From: an uncultured Clostridia bacterium
GTDB taxonomy: Bacteria; Bacillota; Clostridia; Christensenellales; CAG-314
Direction: 5' to 3'
Length of the DNA stretch: 38,609 nt
Assembly: GCA_934294965.1 (NCBI GenBank)
Contig: CAKRAM010000034.1
Span: 1 to 38,609 of the forward strand
The notes beneath the pieces were generated by a model, which did not search any database, was not told where the DNA came from, and worked only from the letters and a program-made list of their open reading frames with translations. Of the stretch, positions 6,916 through 15,352 are shown in pieces. The translations under genes were made by a program, and so were the position numbers. Within the stretch, counting starts at the first letter, position 1, and every line of letters begins with the position of its first letter.

Positions 6916-8871
6916 ATGGCAAAAAAAGGTTTTTGGAAAAAAATATTGATAGGCATTGCCGTGCTGGCGATTATCGCTGCGCTGGGCATGTTTTTGTTCT
7001 CGGGAGATAATGCAGGTATCATCAAAAATCTCTTCGACGGAAATACCGACGCGTTTATCGAGGGCGTGCAAAACTTGGGCATACGCGGTGTAATCGTTTT
7101 GGCGGTTTTGTCTATGTTGCAGGTACTTTTGCCCTTTATGCCCGCCGAACCTGCGCAAGTGCTTGCAGGCATGTGCAACGGCTTTTGGGCAGGAATAGGC
7201 ATTTGCGTGATGGGTGTGTTTGTCGGCAACACGATAATATACCTGATGTACCGAGTGTTCGGCGCCAAAATGGATAAGTACTTCAAAAAGAATATCACGG
7301 TGGACTTTGACGTGCTGAGGGAGTCCAAAAGAGTGGTGCTGCTTATTTTCATTTTGTACTTTTTGCCGGCAATCCCTTACGGACTGATTTGTTTGTTTAC
7401 GTGTACGGTAAACAAAAACTACTTCCGCTACATAATAATAACGATGTTCGGATCTGTCCCGTCTATTATGATCGGCGTTGCGCTCGGGCGAGTTGCCATC
7501 ACGTCCAGTTGGATCGTTTCGGTTTCGCTGTTCGTTGTGATAGTTGTGCTGCTCGTTTTGCTCTACGTAAACCGCAGCAAGGTGTTCAAAAAGGTTAACG
7601 AGTTTGCCGTGAAGCAATTCGGATATTCCTCCAACACGCAAGTTCGCAAACCCAACGGATTTATCAGTTGGTGGGTTTGGCTTGCTTTCAAAATGTGGCT
7701 CGGTTCAAACGTTAAAACGGAAATCAAAAACGAAGTTAAAAAGGTGGAAGGGCCTGCAATCATCTTGTGCAATCACGGCTCGTTTATCGACTTTTTGTAC
7801 CTATCCACAGTGCTAAAGTCGGAAAAACCTCACGTTGTTTCCGGGCGTCAGTATTTTTACGGCAAAAAGCTTGGCAATTTGTTAAAAAAGATGGGTTGCA
7901 TCCCAAAAAGTATGTTCTCTACGGATATCGAAAGCACTCGCAACTGCCTTAAAGTTATCAAAGATAACGGCGTGCTAGTGGTTTTCCCGGAGGCAAGGCT
8001 GTCCACCGCGGGCAAGTTTGAGGATATACAGGAAGGCACGGAAAAGTTTTTGCAAAAAATGAACGCCAACATTTACGTTTTGAAGTTCAGTGGCGACTAC
8101 TTGGCAATGCCCAAGTGGGCAAAACACAAAAACAAAAGGCGTGTGAACAAAAAGTCCACGGTAGAGGCGCATTTCTATCAATTGTACAAGCAGGGCGAGC
8201 CGATGAGAGTTTCTGCCGAGCAGTTCGAAAAAACAATTCACGATGCCATTGTCTACAACGATTTTCAATGGCTGGAAACTCGTCCGGAACTTACCTACAA
8301 ATCAAAGTATCTTGCCGAGGGATTGGAAAACATTTTGTATCGTTGTCCGCATTGCGGCAAATTGCTCACTCTCACAACCAAGGGGCGCACGGTAAGTTGT
8401 TCGGACTGTGGATACACGGCAACGCTCAACAACCGCTACGGTTTTGAAAACGGCGAGCCGTTTGGTAACTTCCAACAGTGGTACGATTGGCAAAACGAAC
8501 AAATGCGGCAGGAAATTTTGTCCGACAACGATTTTCGCTTGACGTCCCGCGTAAAACTGTTTCATCAATCACCCAGCGGACGCACCCAATTGGTGGAAGT
8601 CGGCGACGGCGTTTGTACTTTGAACAGGGACGGGCTGACCTACGTCGGCACGGACGGTGAAGAACAAATAACAAAGCATTTTCCGCTCAACCAAATTTAT
8701 AGATTGTTGTTTGGCGCAGGGGAAGATTTTGAGATTTACGAGGGCGAAAAGTTTTGGTACTTCGTGCCGGACGATAAGCGCGGTTGCGTTATGTGGTACG
8801 TGGCAAGCATTTTGCTAAAAGAGGTTGCCGAAAAGCAGGTTCAGCCTTCCCTAGCCTCCGAGGAACAATAA
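6916..8871 (+). CDS. VTT-domain / 1-acylglycerol-3-phosphate acyltransferase-like fusion protein with zinc ribbon
   Basis: A 651-residue, three-part membrane protein. Residues 10-220 form a VTT (DedA/TVP38-type) domain with about five or six hydrophobic segments, including an FLPAIPYG motif. Residues 255-440 resemble PlsC acyltransferases, with catalytic NHGSFID (His287-x4-Asp292) and FPEARLS (residues 357-363) in place of the usual FPEGTRS. Residues 475-500 hold a C-x2-C...C-x2-C zinc ribbon (Cys477, 480, 495, 498), followed by about 150 unrecognised residues. The expected role is acyl transfer to a lysophospholipid at the membrane, with the VTT part perhaps acting in lipid scrambling; both are inferences from family knowledge. 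ATG 6916 is chosen over the upstream TTG at 6883 because AAGGT lies a few bases before it. A terminator follows. Confidence 0.85.
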   Translation: MAKKGFWKKILIGIAVLAIIAALGMFLFSGDNAGIIKNLFDGNTDAFIEGVQNLGIRGVIVLAVLSMLQVLLPFMPAEPAQVLAGMCNGFWAGIGICVMGVFVGNTIIYLMYRVFGAKMDKYFKKNITVDFDVLRESKRVVLLIFILYFLPAIPYGLICLFTCTVNKNYFRYIIITMFGSVPSIMIGVALGRVAITSSWIVSVSLFVVIVVLLVLLYVNRSKVFKKVNEFAVKQFGYSSNTQVRKPNGFISWWVWLAFKMWLGSNVKTEIKNEVKKVEGPAIILCNHGSFIDFLYLSTVLKSEKPHVVSGRQYFYGKKLGNLLKKMGCIPKSMFSTDIESTRNCLKVIKDNGVLVVFPEARLSTAGKFEDIQEGTEKFLQKMNANIYVLKFSGDYLAMPKWAKHKNKRRVNKKSTVEAHFYQLYKQGEPMRVSAEQFEKTIHDAIVYNDFQWLETRPELTYKSKYLAEGLENILYRCPHCGKLLTLTTKGRTVSCSDCGYTATLNNRYGFENGEPFGNFQQWYDWQNEQMRQEILSDNDFRLTSRVKLFHQSPSGRTQLVEVGDGVCTLNRDGLTYVGTDGEEQITKHFPLNQIYRLLFGAGEDFEIYEGEKFWYFVPDDKRGCVMWYVASILLKEVAEKQVQPSLASEEQ

Positions 8872-8966
8872 TCGCAAGTGGCAGTGCGTTGCCAATAATG
8901 GCAAAAAAGCAGAGTTTGCAACATAGTTTGAAAAATAAAACATTTTTGAAAAATCAAAATATAATT

Positions 8967-9002
8967 GAAAAGGAGTTCGACGTTATGCCGAGCTCCTTTT
9001 TT
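8967..9002 (+). terminator. Intrinsic terminator after the VTT-PlsC fusion gene
   Basis: The stem AAAAGGAGTTCG pairs with CGAGCTCCTTTT (one G-T pair) and runs into a T tract. It lies about 95 bases after the stop codon. The stem also contains an AAGGAG sequence and a nearby ATG, but the frame that follows is not a credible gene. Confidence 0.85.
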
Positions 9003-9118
9003 GTTTGCGTAATGCTTGCCGTTTTGTTTTTACGGTAAATAGGTTCCCTTGCGTATCCACTATAACACGTATCTTAAATTACGTCGAGTACCTCTTATTA
9101 TCTCGCCCTGTTTTTCCC

Positions 9119-9162
9119 ATAAAAATAAACACCCCAAAAAGTTTGTCTGACATTTGGGGGTG
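9119..9162 (-). terminator. Probable leftward intrinsic terminator
   Basis: On the minus strand the arms CACCCCCAAA and TTTGGGGTG flank a 13-base loop and are followed by TTTATTTTTA. It lies about 310 bases beyond the YbjN-like gene and could end the cupin-YbjN transcript. No gene is seen between 9003 and 9472. Confidence 0.6.
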
Positions 9163-9212
9163 CATATTTAAGCCAACGTGGCTTTGGGGCGTTGCAATTT
9201 GTTGCTAATGTA

Positions 9213-9320
9213 GGGATAGCATTTTTATTACTGATTGCAGACGGCTTTTTGACCGCTTTTGAACGCTTGCTTGCAGTGCGTAAAACGCAACTATGTTTGC
9301 GACAAAATAAGCAATCGGCA
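9213..9320. repeat. Dispersed inverted-repeat element, copy B (degenerate)
   Basis: The left part (GGATAGCATTTTTATTACTG onward) matches the left end of copy C in CATT-TT-AT-ACTGATT. After it comes the same hairpin and tail: GG-TTTTTGACC, a T run, then CGCT-GCTTG. The right end is weaker; ATAAGCAATCGGC resembles the right end of copy C (ATAAGCAATGGC). It is intergenic and non-coding. Confidence 0.45.
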
Positions 9321-9472
9321 AAATGTTGCGCGGTGTGCTTTTGTTGTTGCGTTCGGCGTTTATGAAAAAAGCATATTTTAGCGGCAAATGCTTTTACAAA
9401 ACAGTTTGCTAAATAGAAACGTTATTTTTGCGGTAAATCGGCTGTTTTTTCCTGCGATGCACTTTCCGTTAT

Positions 9473-9991
9473 TTATTGTTGCGAACTTTCCGTTGTTTCT
9501 TGCGGCGCAATGGGATTGAAAATCTTGTCGATGCGCTTGCAAAATTCGTCGTAGCCTATTTCTTTGTTGGTAAGCAACAAAAACGGCTCGGCAAACGTGT
9601 CCATCATCTTGCAGGATAGGACTATCATATAGTTGCAAACGGCTTTTCCCACAAGGCTGTTCATAAAAGGCACAACCACTTTGAACGCAACGTATCCGTC
9701 CGATTGGTCGTATTCAAAACTGCCGTTGAGTATTTGATAGTTGGCGTAGCAAATGGCTTTTGCCAGCAGGTCGCGCGTGTCCTCTTTTACGTTAAACGGC
9801 AAAGGCGACTTTAAGTACATAACTTGGCGATCGGGGTTGATGCGCACCCTAAGCCTTATGGTAAAACTATCTCCCTTTGCGGATGTTTCCACAACCAAGT
9901 TATCTTCGTCCTTGTTGTACGTCCATTGCATATCGTCCAAAGCACTGCACAGTGTTCCGAACAGTGCCTTTGCTTCACTTTCGTTGCCCAT
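9473..9991 (-). CDS. YbjN-like (type III secretion chaperone fold) protein
   Basis: A 172-residue cytoplasmic protein resembling the YbjN family, whose fold is like that of type III secretion chaperones. The N-terminal part (GNESEAKALFGTLCSALDDM) leads into a beta sheet (LVVETSAKGDSFTIRLRVRI, MYLKSPLPFNV), then a helix-rich central region and an acidic, Gln-rich tail. The family has no firmly assigned biochemical activity; bacterial members are linked to stress responses. AGGAGG precedes the ATG by 5 bases. The cupin gene ends only 65 bases upstream on the same strand with no terminator between, so the two are probably cotranscribed. The assignment rests on overall pattern, so moderate confidence is given. 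Confidence 0.65.
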   Translation of the reverse strand: MGNESEAKALFGTLCSALDDMQWTYNKDEDNLVVETSAKGDSFTIRLRVRINPDRQVMYLKSPLPFNVKEDTRDLLAKAICYANYQILNGSFEYDQSDGYVAFKVVVPFMNSLVGKAVCNYMIVLSCKMMDTFAEPFLLLTNKEIGYDEFCKRIDKIFNPIAPQETTESSQQ

Positions 9992-10056
9992 AAAAACCTC
10001 CTAGTATCCGCAGCCCGGGCAAAGTACCGTGTGCGGAAGATTGTGTTTTGCGGATG

Positions 10057-10392
10057 CTACTCTTGCGGAAAAACCACTGTAAGCATCATTTTGAAGTTGT
10101 CCTCTCCGTAAACGGCGTGGGGATGGTTTGCCGGCATAACTATTGCGTCGCCTTGGTGCAAAACGTAGGGCTGTCCGTCAATTTCCACTTTGCCCGTTCC
10201 GTCCAAGCACAAAACAAACGCGTCGCCGTCGGATTGGTGCGTGCTGATAAATTCACCCTTCCAAAAACTGAAAATCGTGATGCCCACATGACGGCTTTGC
10301 ACAAGCGTTTTGCTGACGACTTGCCCTTCGCGGTAATCTACCAGATTTTTAAGTTGGATAATTTCCGATTGAGAAATGTTTTTGAGAATCAT
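10057..10392 (-). CDS. Cupin-fold small protein
   Basis: A 111-residue single-domain cupin. The two cupin motifs are visible: G-EFISTHQSDGDAFVLCLDGTG, with the metal-ligand pattern H-x-S/G-D-E/D, and the second motif GDAIVMPANHPHAV. Single-domain cupins bind a metal or small ligand and serve as enzymes or sensors; the substrate cannot be told. The start at 10392 is preceded by GGAGG at 7 bases, which favours it over the upstream frame extension. A leftward promoter is located at 10424-10452. It is probably the first gene of a cupin-YbjN operon. Confidence 0.85.
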   Translation of the reverse strand: MILKNISQSEIIQLKNLVDYREGQVVSKTLVQSRHVGITIFSFWKGEFISTHQSDGDAFVLCLDGTGKVEIDGQPYVLHQGDAIVMPANHPHAVYGEDNFKMMLTVVFPQE

Positions 10393-10423
10393 TTTATTAG
10401 CCTCCAATCGTTTGTATAAAAAT

Positions 10424-10452
10424 AGTATATCACAACACGGCGCGTCGTACAA
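10424..10452 (-). promoter_or_regulatory. Promoter of the cupin gene, TTGTAC-17-TATACT
   Basis: Read on the minus strand, TTGTAC (10447-10452) and TATACT (10424-10429) are separated by 17 bases. The cupin start lies about 30 bases downstream, a normal leader length. Confidence 0.7.
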
Positions 10453-10470
10453 CAATAAACCTTTGTAATG

Positions 10471-10499
10471 TTGCGGGATTTTTTTGTTGATGATATAAT
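10471..10499 (+). promoter_or_regulatory. Candidate rightward promoter, TTGCGG-17-TATAAT
   Basis: A perfect -10 box (10494-10499) has a weak -35 box (10471-10476) at a 17-base spacing. It diverges from the cupin promoter and would transcribe towards the DUF3737 gene with a leader of about 315 bases. The stretch from 10500 to 10822 holds no gene; part of it (CCGCTTTTGAA near 10710) weakly resembles the inverted-repeat elements. Confidence 0.5.
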
Positions 10500-10822
10500 G
10501 TAGAAAATTGCAAACTTACTTGCAAGGTTTTTTTGGCTTTGCCGGTTCACATACTTGAAGTGAAAGACGATAGTTTTTGCGAACGCGTAAGTGTGCGAAA
10601 GATTTGCCGACGGGCAAAAGATTAACTTTGTGCGGGTATATATGATAAGCAATCAAACGGTCGGCTTCGGGCAAAAACGGATGTTAAAGAGCAACGCTTT
10701 TACCGCTTTTGAAGTCTTGTAAGCGGGTTTTGGCAAACGCGACACATATCGTGCCAATCGGAGGAGTTAACTTGCGCCGCTTGCACTTAAAAAAAGGCAA
10801 TATCATATAGCAGTGGTGGACT

Positions 10823-11665
10823 ATGAAAAAAATATTAAACAAATCGTTCGACGAAGAAAGAGCATTGTACAACCTCACCGATGCCGAAGTGGACAACTGT
10901 CGGTTTGAAGGTCCTGCCGACGGGGAATCGGCGCTGAAAGAAAGCGGCTTGCTTTCCGTCAAAAACAGCCATTTTGCGTTGCGCTATCCGCTGTGGCACT
11001 GCACGGATTTTTCGGTGGAGAATTGTGAACTTGCAGAAACTTGTCGCGCGCCGCTTTGGTACGACAAAAACGGCAAACTTGTCGGCTGCAAAATTTGCGG
11101 CGTAAAAACTTTGCGAGAAAGTAGCAACGTGTCGGTCGTCGACTGCAACGTAGATAGTATCGAATTCGGTTGGAAGTGCCACAATTTGGATATTGTTCGT
11201 TCAACGATAAACTCCCAATACTTTTTGCTGATGAGTCAAAACATCACTATGAGCGATTGCCATTTCAGCGGTAAATATTCCTTCCAATACGTGCGCAACA
11301 CCGAGGTTTCCGATTGCGTTTTGGACACAAAGGACGCGTTTTGGCACGCCGAAAACGTGGTGGTGAAAAATTGCGTGGTAAAGGGCGAGTATTTGGGGTG
11401 GTATTCCGACGGACTTACATTTATAGATTGCCAAATTTTCGGCACGCAGCCGCTTTGCTACTGCGAAAATTTGAAACTGATCAACTGCACCATGACCGAT
11501 TGTGACTTGTCTTTCGAGTATTCCGACGTCGACGCCGATGTTATCGGCAACATAACTTCGGTAAAAAATCCGCACAGCGGCAAAATCGTTGCCGACGGCT
11601 ACGGCGAAATTATAACCGAAGGCGCGGTTATGGAAGACACCTGCCAAATAGTGGTGCGCAAATAA
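10823..11665 (+). CDS. DUF3737-type beta-helix protein
   Basis: A 280-residue protein built of short repeated strands (for example VKNSHFALRYPLWHC, ENCELAETCRAPLWYDK, VSDCVLDTKDAFWHAENV, VKNCVVKGEYLGWYSDGL). This is the pattern of a right-handed beta helix and matches the DUF3737 family from recall. The function is unknown; many Cys, Trp and Asp residues occur at repeat turns. It has no signal peptide, so it is probably cytoplasmic. The initiation site is GGTGG a few bases before ATG 10823. It stands alone between a divergent cupin operon and its own strong terminator. Confidence 0.85.
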   Translation: MKKILNKSFDEERALYNLTDAEVDNCRFEGPADGESALKESGLLSVKNSHFALRYPLWHCTDFSVENCELAETCRAPLWYDKNGKLVGCKICGVKTLRESSNVSVVDCNVDSIEFGWKCHNLDIVRSTINSQYFLLMSQNITMSDCHFSGKYSFQYVRNTEVSDCVLDTKDAFWHAENVVVKNCVVKGEYLGWYSDGLTFIDCQIFGTQPLCYCENLKLINCTMTDCDLSFEYSDVDADVIGNITSVKNPHSGKIVADGYGEIITEGAVMEDTCQIVVRK

Positions 11666-11688
11666 CGCCAATCGAAAATATTATCAAG

Positions 11689-11717
11689 CCGACGAGAAAC
11701 AAATCTCGTCGGTTTTT
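11689..11717 (+). terminator. Intrinsic terminator of the DUF3737 gene
   Basis: The perfect 9-base arms CCGACGAGA and TCTCGTCGG enclose a 6-base loop and are followed by TTTTT. Confidence 0.95.
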
Positions 11718-11953
11718 GTTTTGCAAAAAGCAAAAATTCGGTTACAAATCGTACTGCAAGTACGTTCTTTGTTCTTTTAACCGTTTTGTAAAAGTGGGGC
11801 GGTTGATGTTCGGTAGTTTTGTAACGTGATGTGCTGCCTTGTGTAAATCGTTTTGTGGTTTCGGCAAATGCGGCATTGCTCAAAATTTGACGATTTTGAA
11901 AACCGGTCGGTATTAAAACGCACCAACGGGAGTGGTTTGGCATATAGTACAGT

Positions 11954-13285
11954 ATGAAATCGTCCAAACTTCCCAAACGTATACACTTTGTCGGAATCGG
12001 CGGCATAGGCACAAGCGCGTTGGCATTGCATTTGCACAATTGCGGCTTCACTGTCAGCGGCAGCGACCGCACGGAAAGCGAGGTTACAAATCGCTTAATA
12101 AGTAGCGGTATTCGTGTTTTTATCGGGCATAATTCCCAAAACGTTGTCGGAGCGCAAGCCGTGGTGATGACTTCGGCAATTCCCTGCGGCAACGAAGAAG
12201 TGCAGGAGGCAAAGCGTTGCGGTATTCCCGTGTATCTTCGGGAACAAGTCCTGGGCAAAATATTCGACGGCTTCCCTCAAAGAATTGCCGTGTGCGGAAC
12301 TCACGGCAAAACCACGGTCACGGCAATGACAAGTTGCATAATGAGCGGTTGCGGCTTGCCTCACACGGCGTTTATCGGAGGCGAGTACCAAGGCACAAAC
12401 TACGTTTGCCAAGGAAACTCGTCAGTCGTTGCCGAAGCCTGCGAATACAATCGCAGTTTTTTGTATTTGCATCCCACGGTTTGCGTGTGCCTCAATGCGG
12501 AATACGATCATCCCGATTGCTACGCCGACGTTGCCGAAGTCCAAGCGTCTTTTGCAAAATTTTTCTCCAACACGGAAGCCGGCGGAACGGTTGTTTTGCC
12601 GCCCGACTTACAATCGCTTGCCGAGGGAAAAAAGTTGCTTACGGCGGGCAGCGGCGGAGATTTTTGCGCCAAAAACGTGCGCTATGCCAAGGGCAAACCC
12701 TCTTTCGATTTGTATGCTTTCGGCAAAAAGGTTTGCAGGGTAAAATTGAACGTCCTTGGTAAACACAACGTAAACAACGCGCTGTTTGCGCTTGCTGCGG
12801 CGTATTCGGCAGGGCTTCCTTTGTTGCAGGCGGCGCACGTGTTGCAAGGCTTTTGCGGAGTGGGGCGCAGGTGGACGGACTGCGGCGGTGAAAACTACAA
12901 AGTCGTGTGCGACTACGCCCATCATCCCACGGAAATTCGGTGCAGCGTTCAAACGGCAAAATCCGTTGCGCGCGGCAAAGTAATTTGTTTGTTTCAGCCG
13001 CACACGTATTCTCGCACAAAGGCGTTGTGGCAACAGTTTATAAGTTGTTTTTCGCAAGCAAACGAAGTTGTCTATTTGCCTATATTTTCCGCACGAGAAG
13101 AGCCTATCGGGCAAATTACGTCGCAAAACCTGTGCAGGGCGGCGCGTCGTTTGGGGTACAACGCAACCTATTGTGCAGATTTCGACGAGGCAGTGGAGTA
13201 CGTTGGCAAAACGGCAAGCCGTGACGATATCGTGCTGGTTTTGGGCGCGGGCGACATAGTAAAAATTGTGGATAAATTGCTTTGA
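11954..13285 (+). CDS. murC: UDP-N-acetylmuramate--L-alanine ligase
   Basis: A 443-residue Mur ligase that adds L-alanine to UDP-MurNAc in cytoplasmic peptidoglycan synthesis. The N-terminal Rossmann motif is HFVGIGGIGTSALAL, and the ATP-binding loop is CGTHGKTTVTAM (around residue 117). The central domain has the EACEYNRSFLYLHP and LGKHNVNNALFAL segments, and the C-terminal domain has DYAHHPTEI and FQPHTYSRT. Length fits MurC and the overall pattern favours it over Mpl or MurD. No ribosome binding site lies at the usual distance (GGGAG is about 24 bases away), while TATAGT ends 5 bases before the ATG, so a leaderless or very short-leader transcript is possible. It is isolated from other cell wall genes. 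Confidence 0.93.
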   Translation: MKSSKLPKRIHFVGIGGIGTSALALHLHNCGFTVSGSDRTESEVTNRLISSGIRVFIGHNSQNVVGAQAVVMTSAIPCGNEEVQEAKRCGIPVYLREQVLGKIFDGFPQRIAVCGTHGKTTVTAMTSCIMSGCGLPHTAFIGGEYQGTNYVCQGNSSVVAEACEYNRSFLYLHPTVCVCLNAEYDHPDCYADVAEVQASFAKFFSNTEAGGTVVLPPDLQSLAEGKKLLTAGSGGDFCAKNVRYAKGKPSFDLYAFGKKVCRVKLNVLGKHNVNNALFALAAAYSAGLPLLQAAHVLQGFCGVGRRWTDCGGENYKVVCDYAHHPTEIRCSVQTAKSVARGKVICLFQPHTYSRTKALWQQFISCFSQANEVVYLPIFSAREEPIGQITSQNLCRAARRLGYNATYCADFDEAVEYVGKTASRDDIVLVLGAGDIVKIVDKLL

Positions 13286-13316
13286 TGTAACGCCGAAACG
13301 ATAGGCAAAATATTGA

Positions 13317-13468
13317 GAATTCCATTCTTCATCACTGATTATCGAAAAGGTGTTTTTTGACCTTTTTAGAGATCGCTCGCTTGTAGGGAGCATCCGTACT
13401 GTGAGTTTTAACACGGCAAAAGCCGACTTGTTTTTGCAAAAAATAGTCAGTGATAAGCAATGGCGTTC
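13317..13468. repeat. Dispersed inverted-repeat element, copy C (best preserved ends)
   Basis: The left end (GAATTCCATTCTTCATCACT...) and the reverse complement of the right end (GAACGCCATTGCTTATCACT...) agree at about 21 of 25 positions. The element is about 152 bases. Just inside the left end is the hairpin AAAAGGT-loop-ACCTTTTT. The element is non-coding. It lies 31 bases after the murC stop and just beyond the tRNA terminator. Confidence 0.6.
13344..13368 (+). terminator. Probable murC terminator, inside repeat copy C
   Basis: AAAAGGT (13345-13351) pairs with ACCTTTT (13360-13366) around a loop of 8 bases, and the T run continues. It is the only terminator-like hairpin after murC. Confidence 0.6.
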
Positions 13469-13490
13469 CTATGGCAGGCACGGATATTTT

Positions 13491-13530
13491 TGACAAAAAG
13501 AAGGGATTCGACATCATTTGTCGAACCCCT
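13491..13530 (-). terminator. Intrinsic terminator of the tRNA-Pro gene
   Basis: On the minus strand AGGGGTTCGACA pairs with TGTCGAATCCCT (one G-T pair) across a 5-base loop, followed by TCTTTTTG. It begins 5 bases after the tRNA 3' end. Confidence 0.9.
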
Positions 13531-13534
13531 TTTA

Positions 13535-13610
13535 TGGTCGAAGTGACGGGACTTGAACCCATGGCCTCTTGGTCCCGAACCAAGCGCGCTACCAACTGCG
13601 CTACACCTCG
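13535..13610 (-). tRNA. tRNA-Pro (anticodon CGG)
   Basis: A 76-base cloverleaf is read on the minus strand. The acceptor arm CGAGGTG pairs with CACTTCG (one G-T pair), followed by A and an encoded CCA. The anticodon stem CTTGG/CCAAG encloses TTCGGGA, giving anticodon CGG, which reads CCG. The T arm contains GGTTCAAGTCC and the D loop contains AGTTGGTA. A promoter and a terminator flank it, so it is a single-gene unit. Confidence 0.96.
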
Positions 13611-13639
13611 AAACGTTTGCGCTTTTCAATTGCCTATAC

Positions 13640-13668
13640 ATTATATAGGAAAGCGCAAAATTTTGCAA
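13640..13668 (-). promoter_or_regulatory. Promoter of the tRNA-Pro gene, TTGCAA-17-TATAAT
   Basis: On the minus strand TTGCAA (13663-13668) and TATAAT (13640-13645) are separated by 17 bases. The -10 box lies about 30 bases before the tRNA 5' end. Confidence 0.8.
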
Positions 13669-13689
13669 CCGATTAACGAAAAATCATCA

Positions 13690-14119
13690 AACTTTTTGAC
13701 GCAATCGCCGTTTTGAGCGGCAATCGGCAAAGCTTTGCGTTACCGTCGTTGCTTTTCCAACGCAATTTTGCCGTTTTTGCCTGTCTAACAATGCAGCACC
13801 TGCAACGTTGTTTTGATAACGGCAGCCATAACGGCGTATATTTTGTGTGTTTTGGGCAAAGCAATACGGTTGTGTGATTTGCCGTTTTGCGGTTTCAAGC
13901 GCGGATACGAAGCGTAGCAAAAGTCGAATTTGACGGCAGTTTCCAGGCACTTTGTGTGACGGTGCGTTTAACTTAAAAACAACAACATCTTTTGAGGCAC
14001 CGTTACAAAACTACTAAACTGGCCCAAAGAAAAACTTTTGGTTTCGGTCGGGTAAAGCACGGAAGTGCAAAGTTGATTGCGTTAGCCGCGCTCGAAAAAT
14101 TCGTCGCAATACCAAATTG
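13690..14119. other. Intergenic stretch without a gene
   Basis: No credible reading frame is seen. Short hairpins occur (GCCG-CGGC at 13707-13721, a GCAAAGCTTTGC palindrome at 13727-13738). On the minus strand GCAC-TTCC-GTGC, with a short T run, near 14060 could be a weak terminator for the ABC permease gene. There is no RNA gene that I can recognise. Confidence 0.5.
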
Positions 14120-15352
14120 CTACTGCTTGGAGAATATCATCTTCAAAATTTGTCCGAATTTTGGCGTCGTGCCGTAAAGGAGAACGCCCGCTCGGTAAAT
14201 TTTGGCGGCAACAACGCCCGTCAAAACCGCGCTTACGGCAAGTATTCCCACCGATAGGGCAATTTCCCACGCGGGAACAACGCTCATGGCTATTCTTGTG
14301 AACATTGCCATGGGGGAAGTGAACGGAACGTAGGAGCAAATTTGCATTGCAATGTTGTTAACATTGCCCGTCGAAACGGAAAAAATGACCACAATGAACC
14401 CTGCAACGAACAACAGCGTTATAGGCATTGATGCCGTTCCCACCTCTTCCGTTTTGGATACCGTCGAGCCGACCGCGCCGTACAAAAACGCGTAAATATA
14501 AAAGCCAAACACGAAAAACAGCAGCAGATACAGCACCAAATTTGGCGGCATATCAAAAATAGAGGCTATAATAACATTACCCTGCCAATAGGATTTGTTC
14601 AGCCCGTAAAACAGCAAGGACGAACCGAAAACGCACGCCAATTGCACAAACCCGGCAATGCATGCTGCAATCACTTTGCCGAACATCATCGGCACGGGTT
14701 TTACGCTGGTAACAAGCAGTTCCATCGAGCGGCTGCCTTTTTCGCCGGCAACGCCCGTAGCAACCATTTGTCCGTAAAGCAAAATCACCATGTACAGCGC
14801 AAAAATCATCACGTAGGTGTAAAAGAAATTTTGCATTTGGTCAACGCCCAATTTTTGTGTTTCGCCTTGGCTTGTTGCCGACATAATCGCCGCAACCGTT
14901 TCCGCCGAAAGTCCCGTTTGTTGCAAAGCAACGTATCTGTACGTTTCGGTGAGCAATGCCGACGCCGTAGCCATGTTTGTGTCGTACATGGTCAGGTCGT
15001 TTACGTAGTAGGTAAATTTTGTCAAGTCGTCGGAGAGGACAAACGCGCAGTACGCCTCGCCGTTTTTGACTTTGTTTTTAAGTTCCTCTGTCGTTCCGGA
15101 AAAAGTTTTTACGTCGTAATCGCCGAACGCAGAGGCAAGGCTGTCCTTTACCAGTGCCAAAGTCGTGTCCGAAGCCGAAACGAGCATTGTTTTCTTTTTT
15201 TCGGGAGTTCCGTCGTCAAAGGCTGCGGCAATGCGCGGATAAAACATCACCGCGGCAATTGCAATCACCAAAAATATCGTAACGCCCACAAAAATTTTGT
15301 TTTTGTAGTAGTTTTTCAGTTCAAAGCCCAAAATCGTCCAAAACTTTTTCAT
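14120..15352 (-). CDS. ABC-2 type exporter permease (NatB-like)
   Basis: A 410-residue membrane subunit. An N-terminal membrane anchor (about residues 22-40) is followed by a large extracytoplasmic domain (residues 45-170). Then come about five hydrophobic segments starting at YVMIFALYMVILLYGQ, including the MELLVTSVKPVPMMFGKVIA region typical of the ABC2_membrane_3/NatB family. The family exports sodium or drugs, but the substrate is not evident. The start codon directly follows the stop of the ATPase gene (TAG then ATG), so the pair is translationally coupled. Both follow recF in one leftward transcript. Confidence 0.88.
   Translation of the reverse strand: MKKFWTILGFELKNYYKNKIFVGVTIFLVIAIAAVMFYPRIAAAFDDGTPEKKKTMLVSASDTTLALVKDSLASAFGDYDVKTFSGTTEELKNKVKNGEAYCAFVLSDDLTKFTYYVNDLTMYDTNMATASALLTETYRYVALQQTGLSAETVAAIMSATSQGETQKLGVDQMQNFFYTYVMIFALYMVILLYGQMVATGVAGEKGSRSMELLVTSVKPVPMMFGKVIAACIAGFVQLACVFGSSLLFYGLNKSYWQGNVIIASIFDMPPNLVLYLLLFFVFGFYIYAFLYGAVGSTVSKTEEVGTASMPITLLFVAGFIVVIFSVSTGNVNNIAMQICSYVPFTSPMAMFTRIAMSVVPAWEIALSVGILAVSAVLTGVVAAKIYRAGVLLYGTTPKFGQILKMIFSKQ

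Noticed and set aside
13332..13716. Several overlapping frames across the tRNA-Pro region
   Set aside because: They run through the tRNA, its terminator and repeat copy C, and have no protein motifs.
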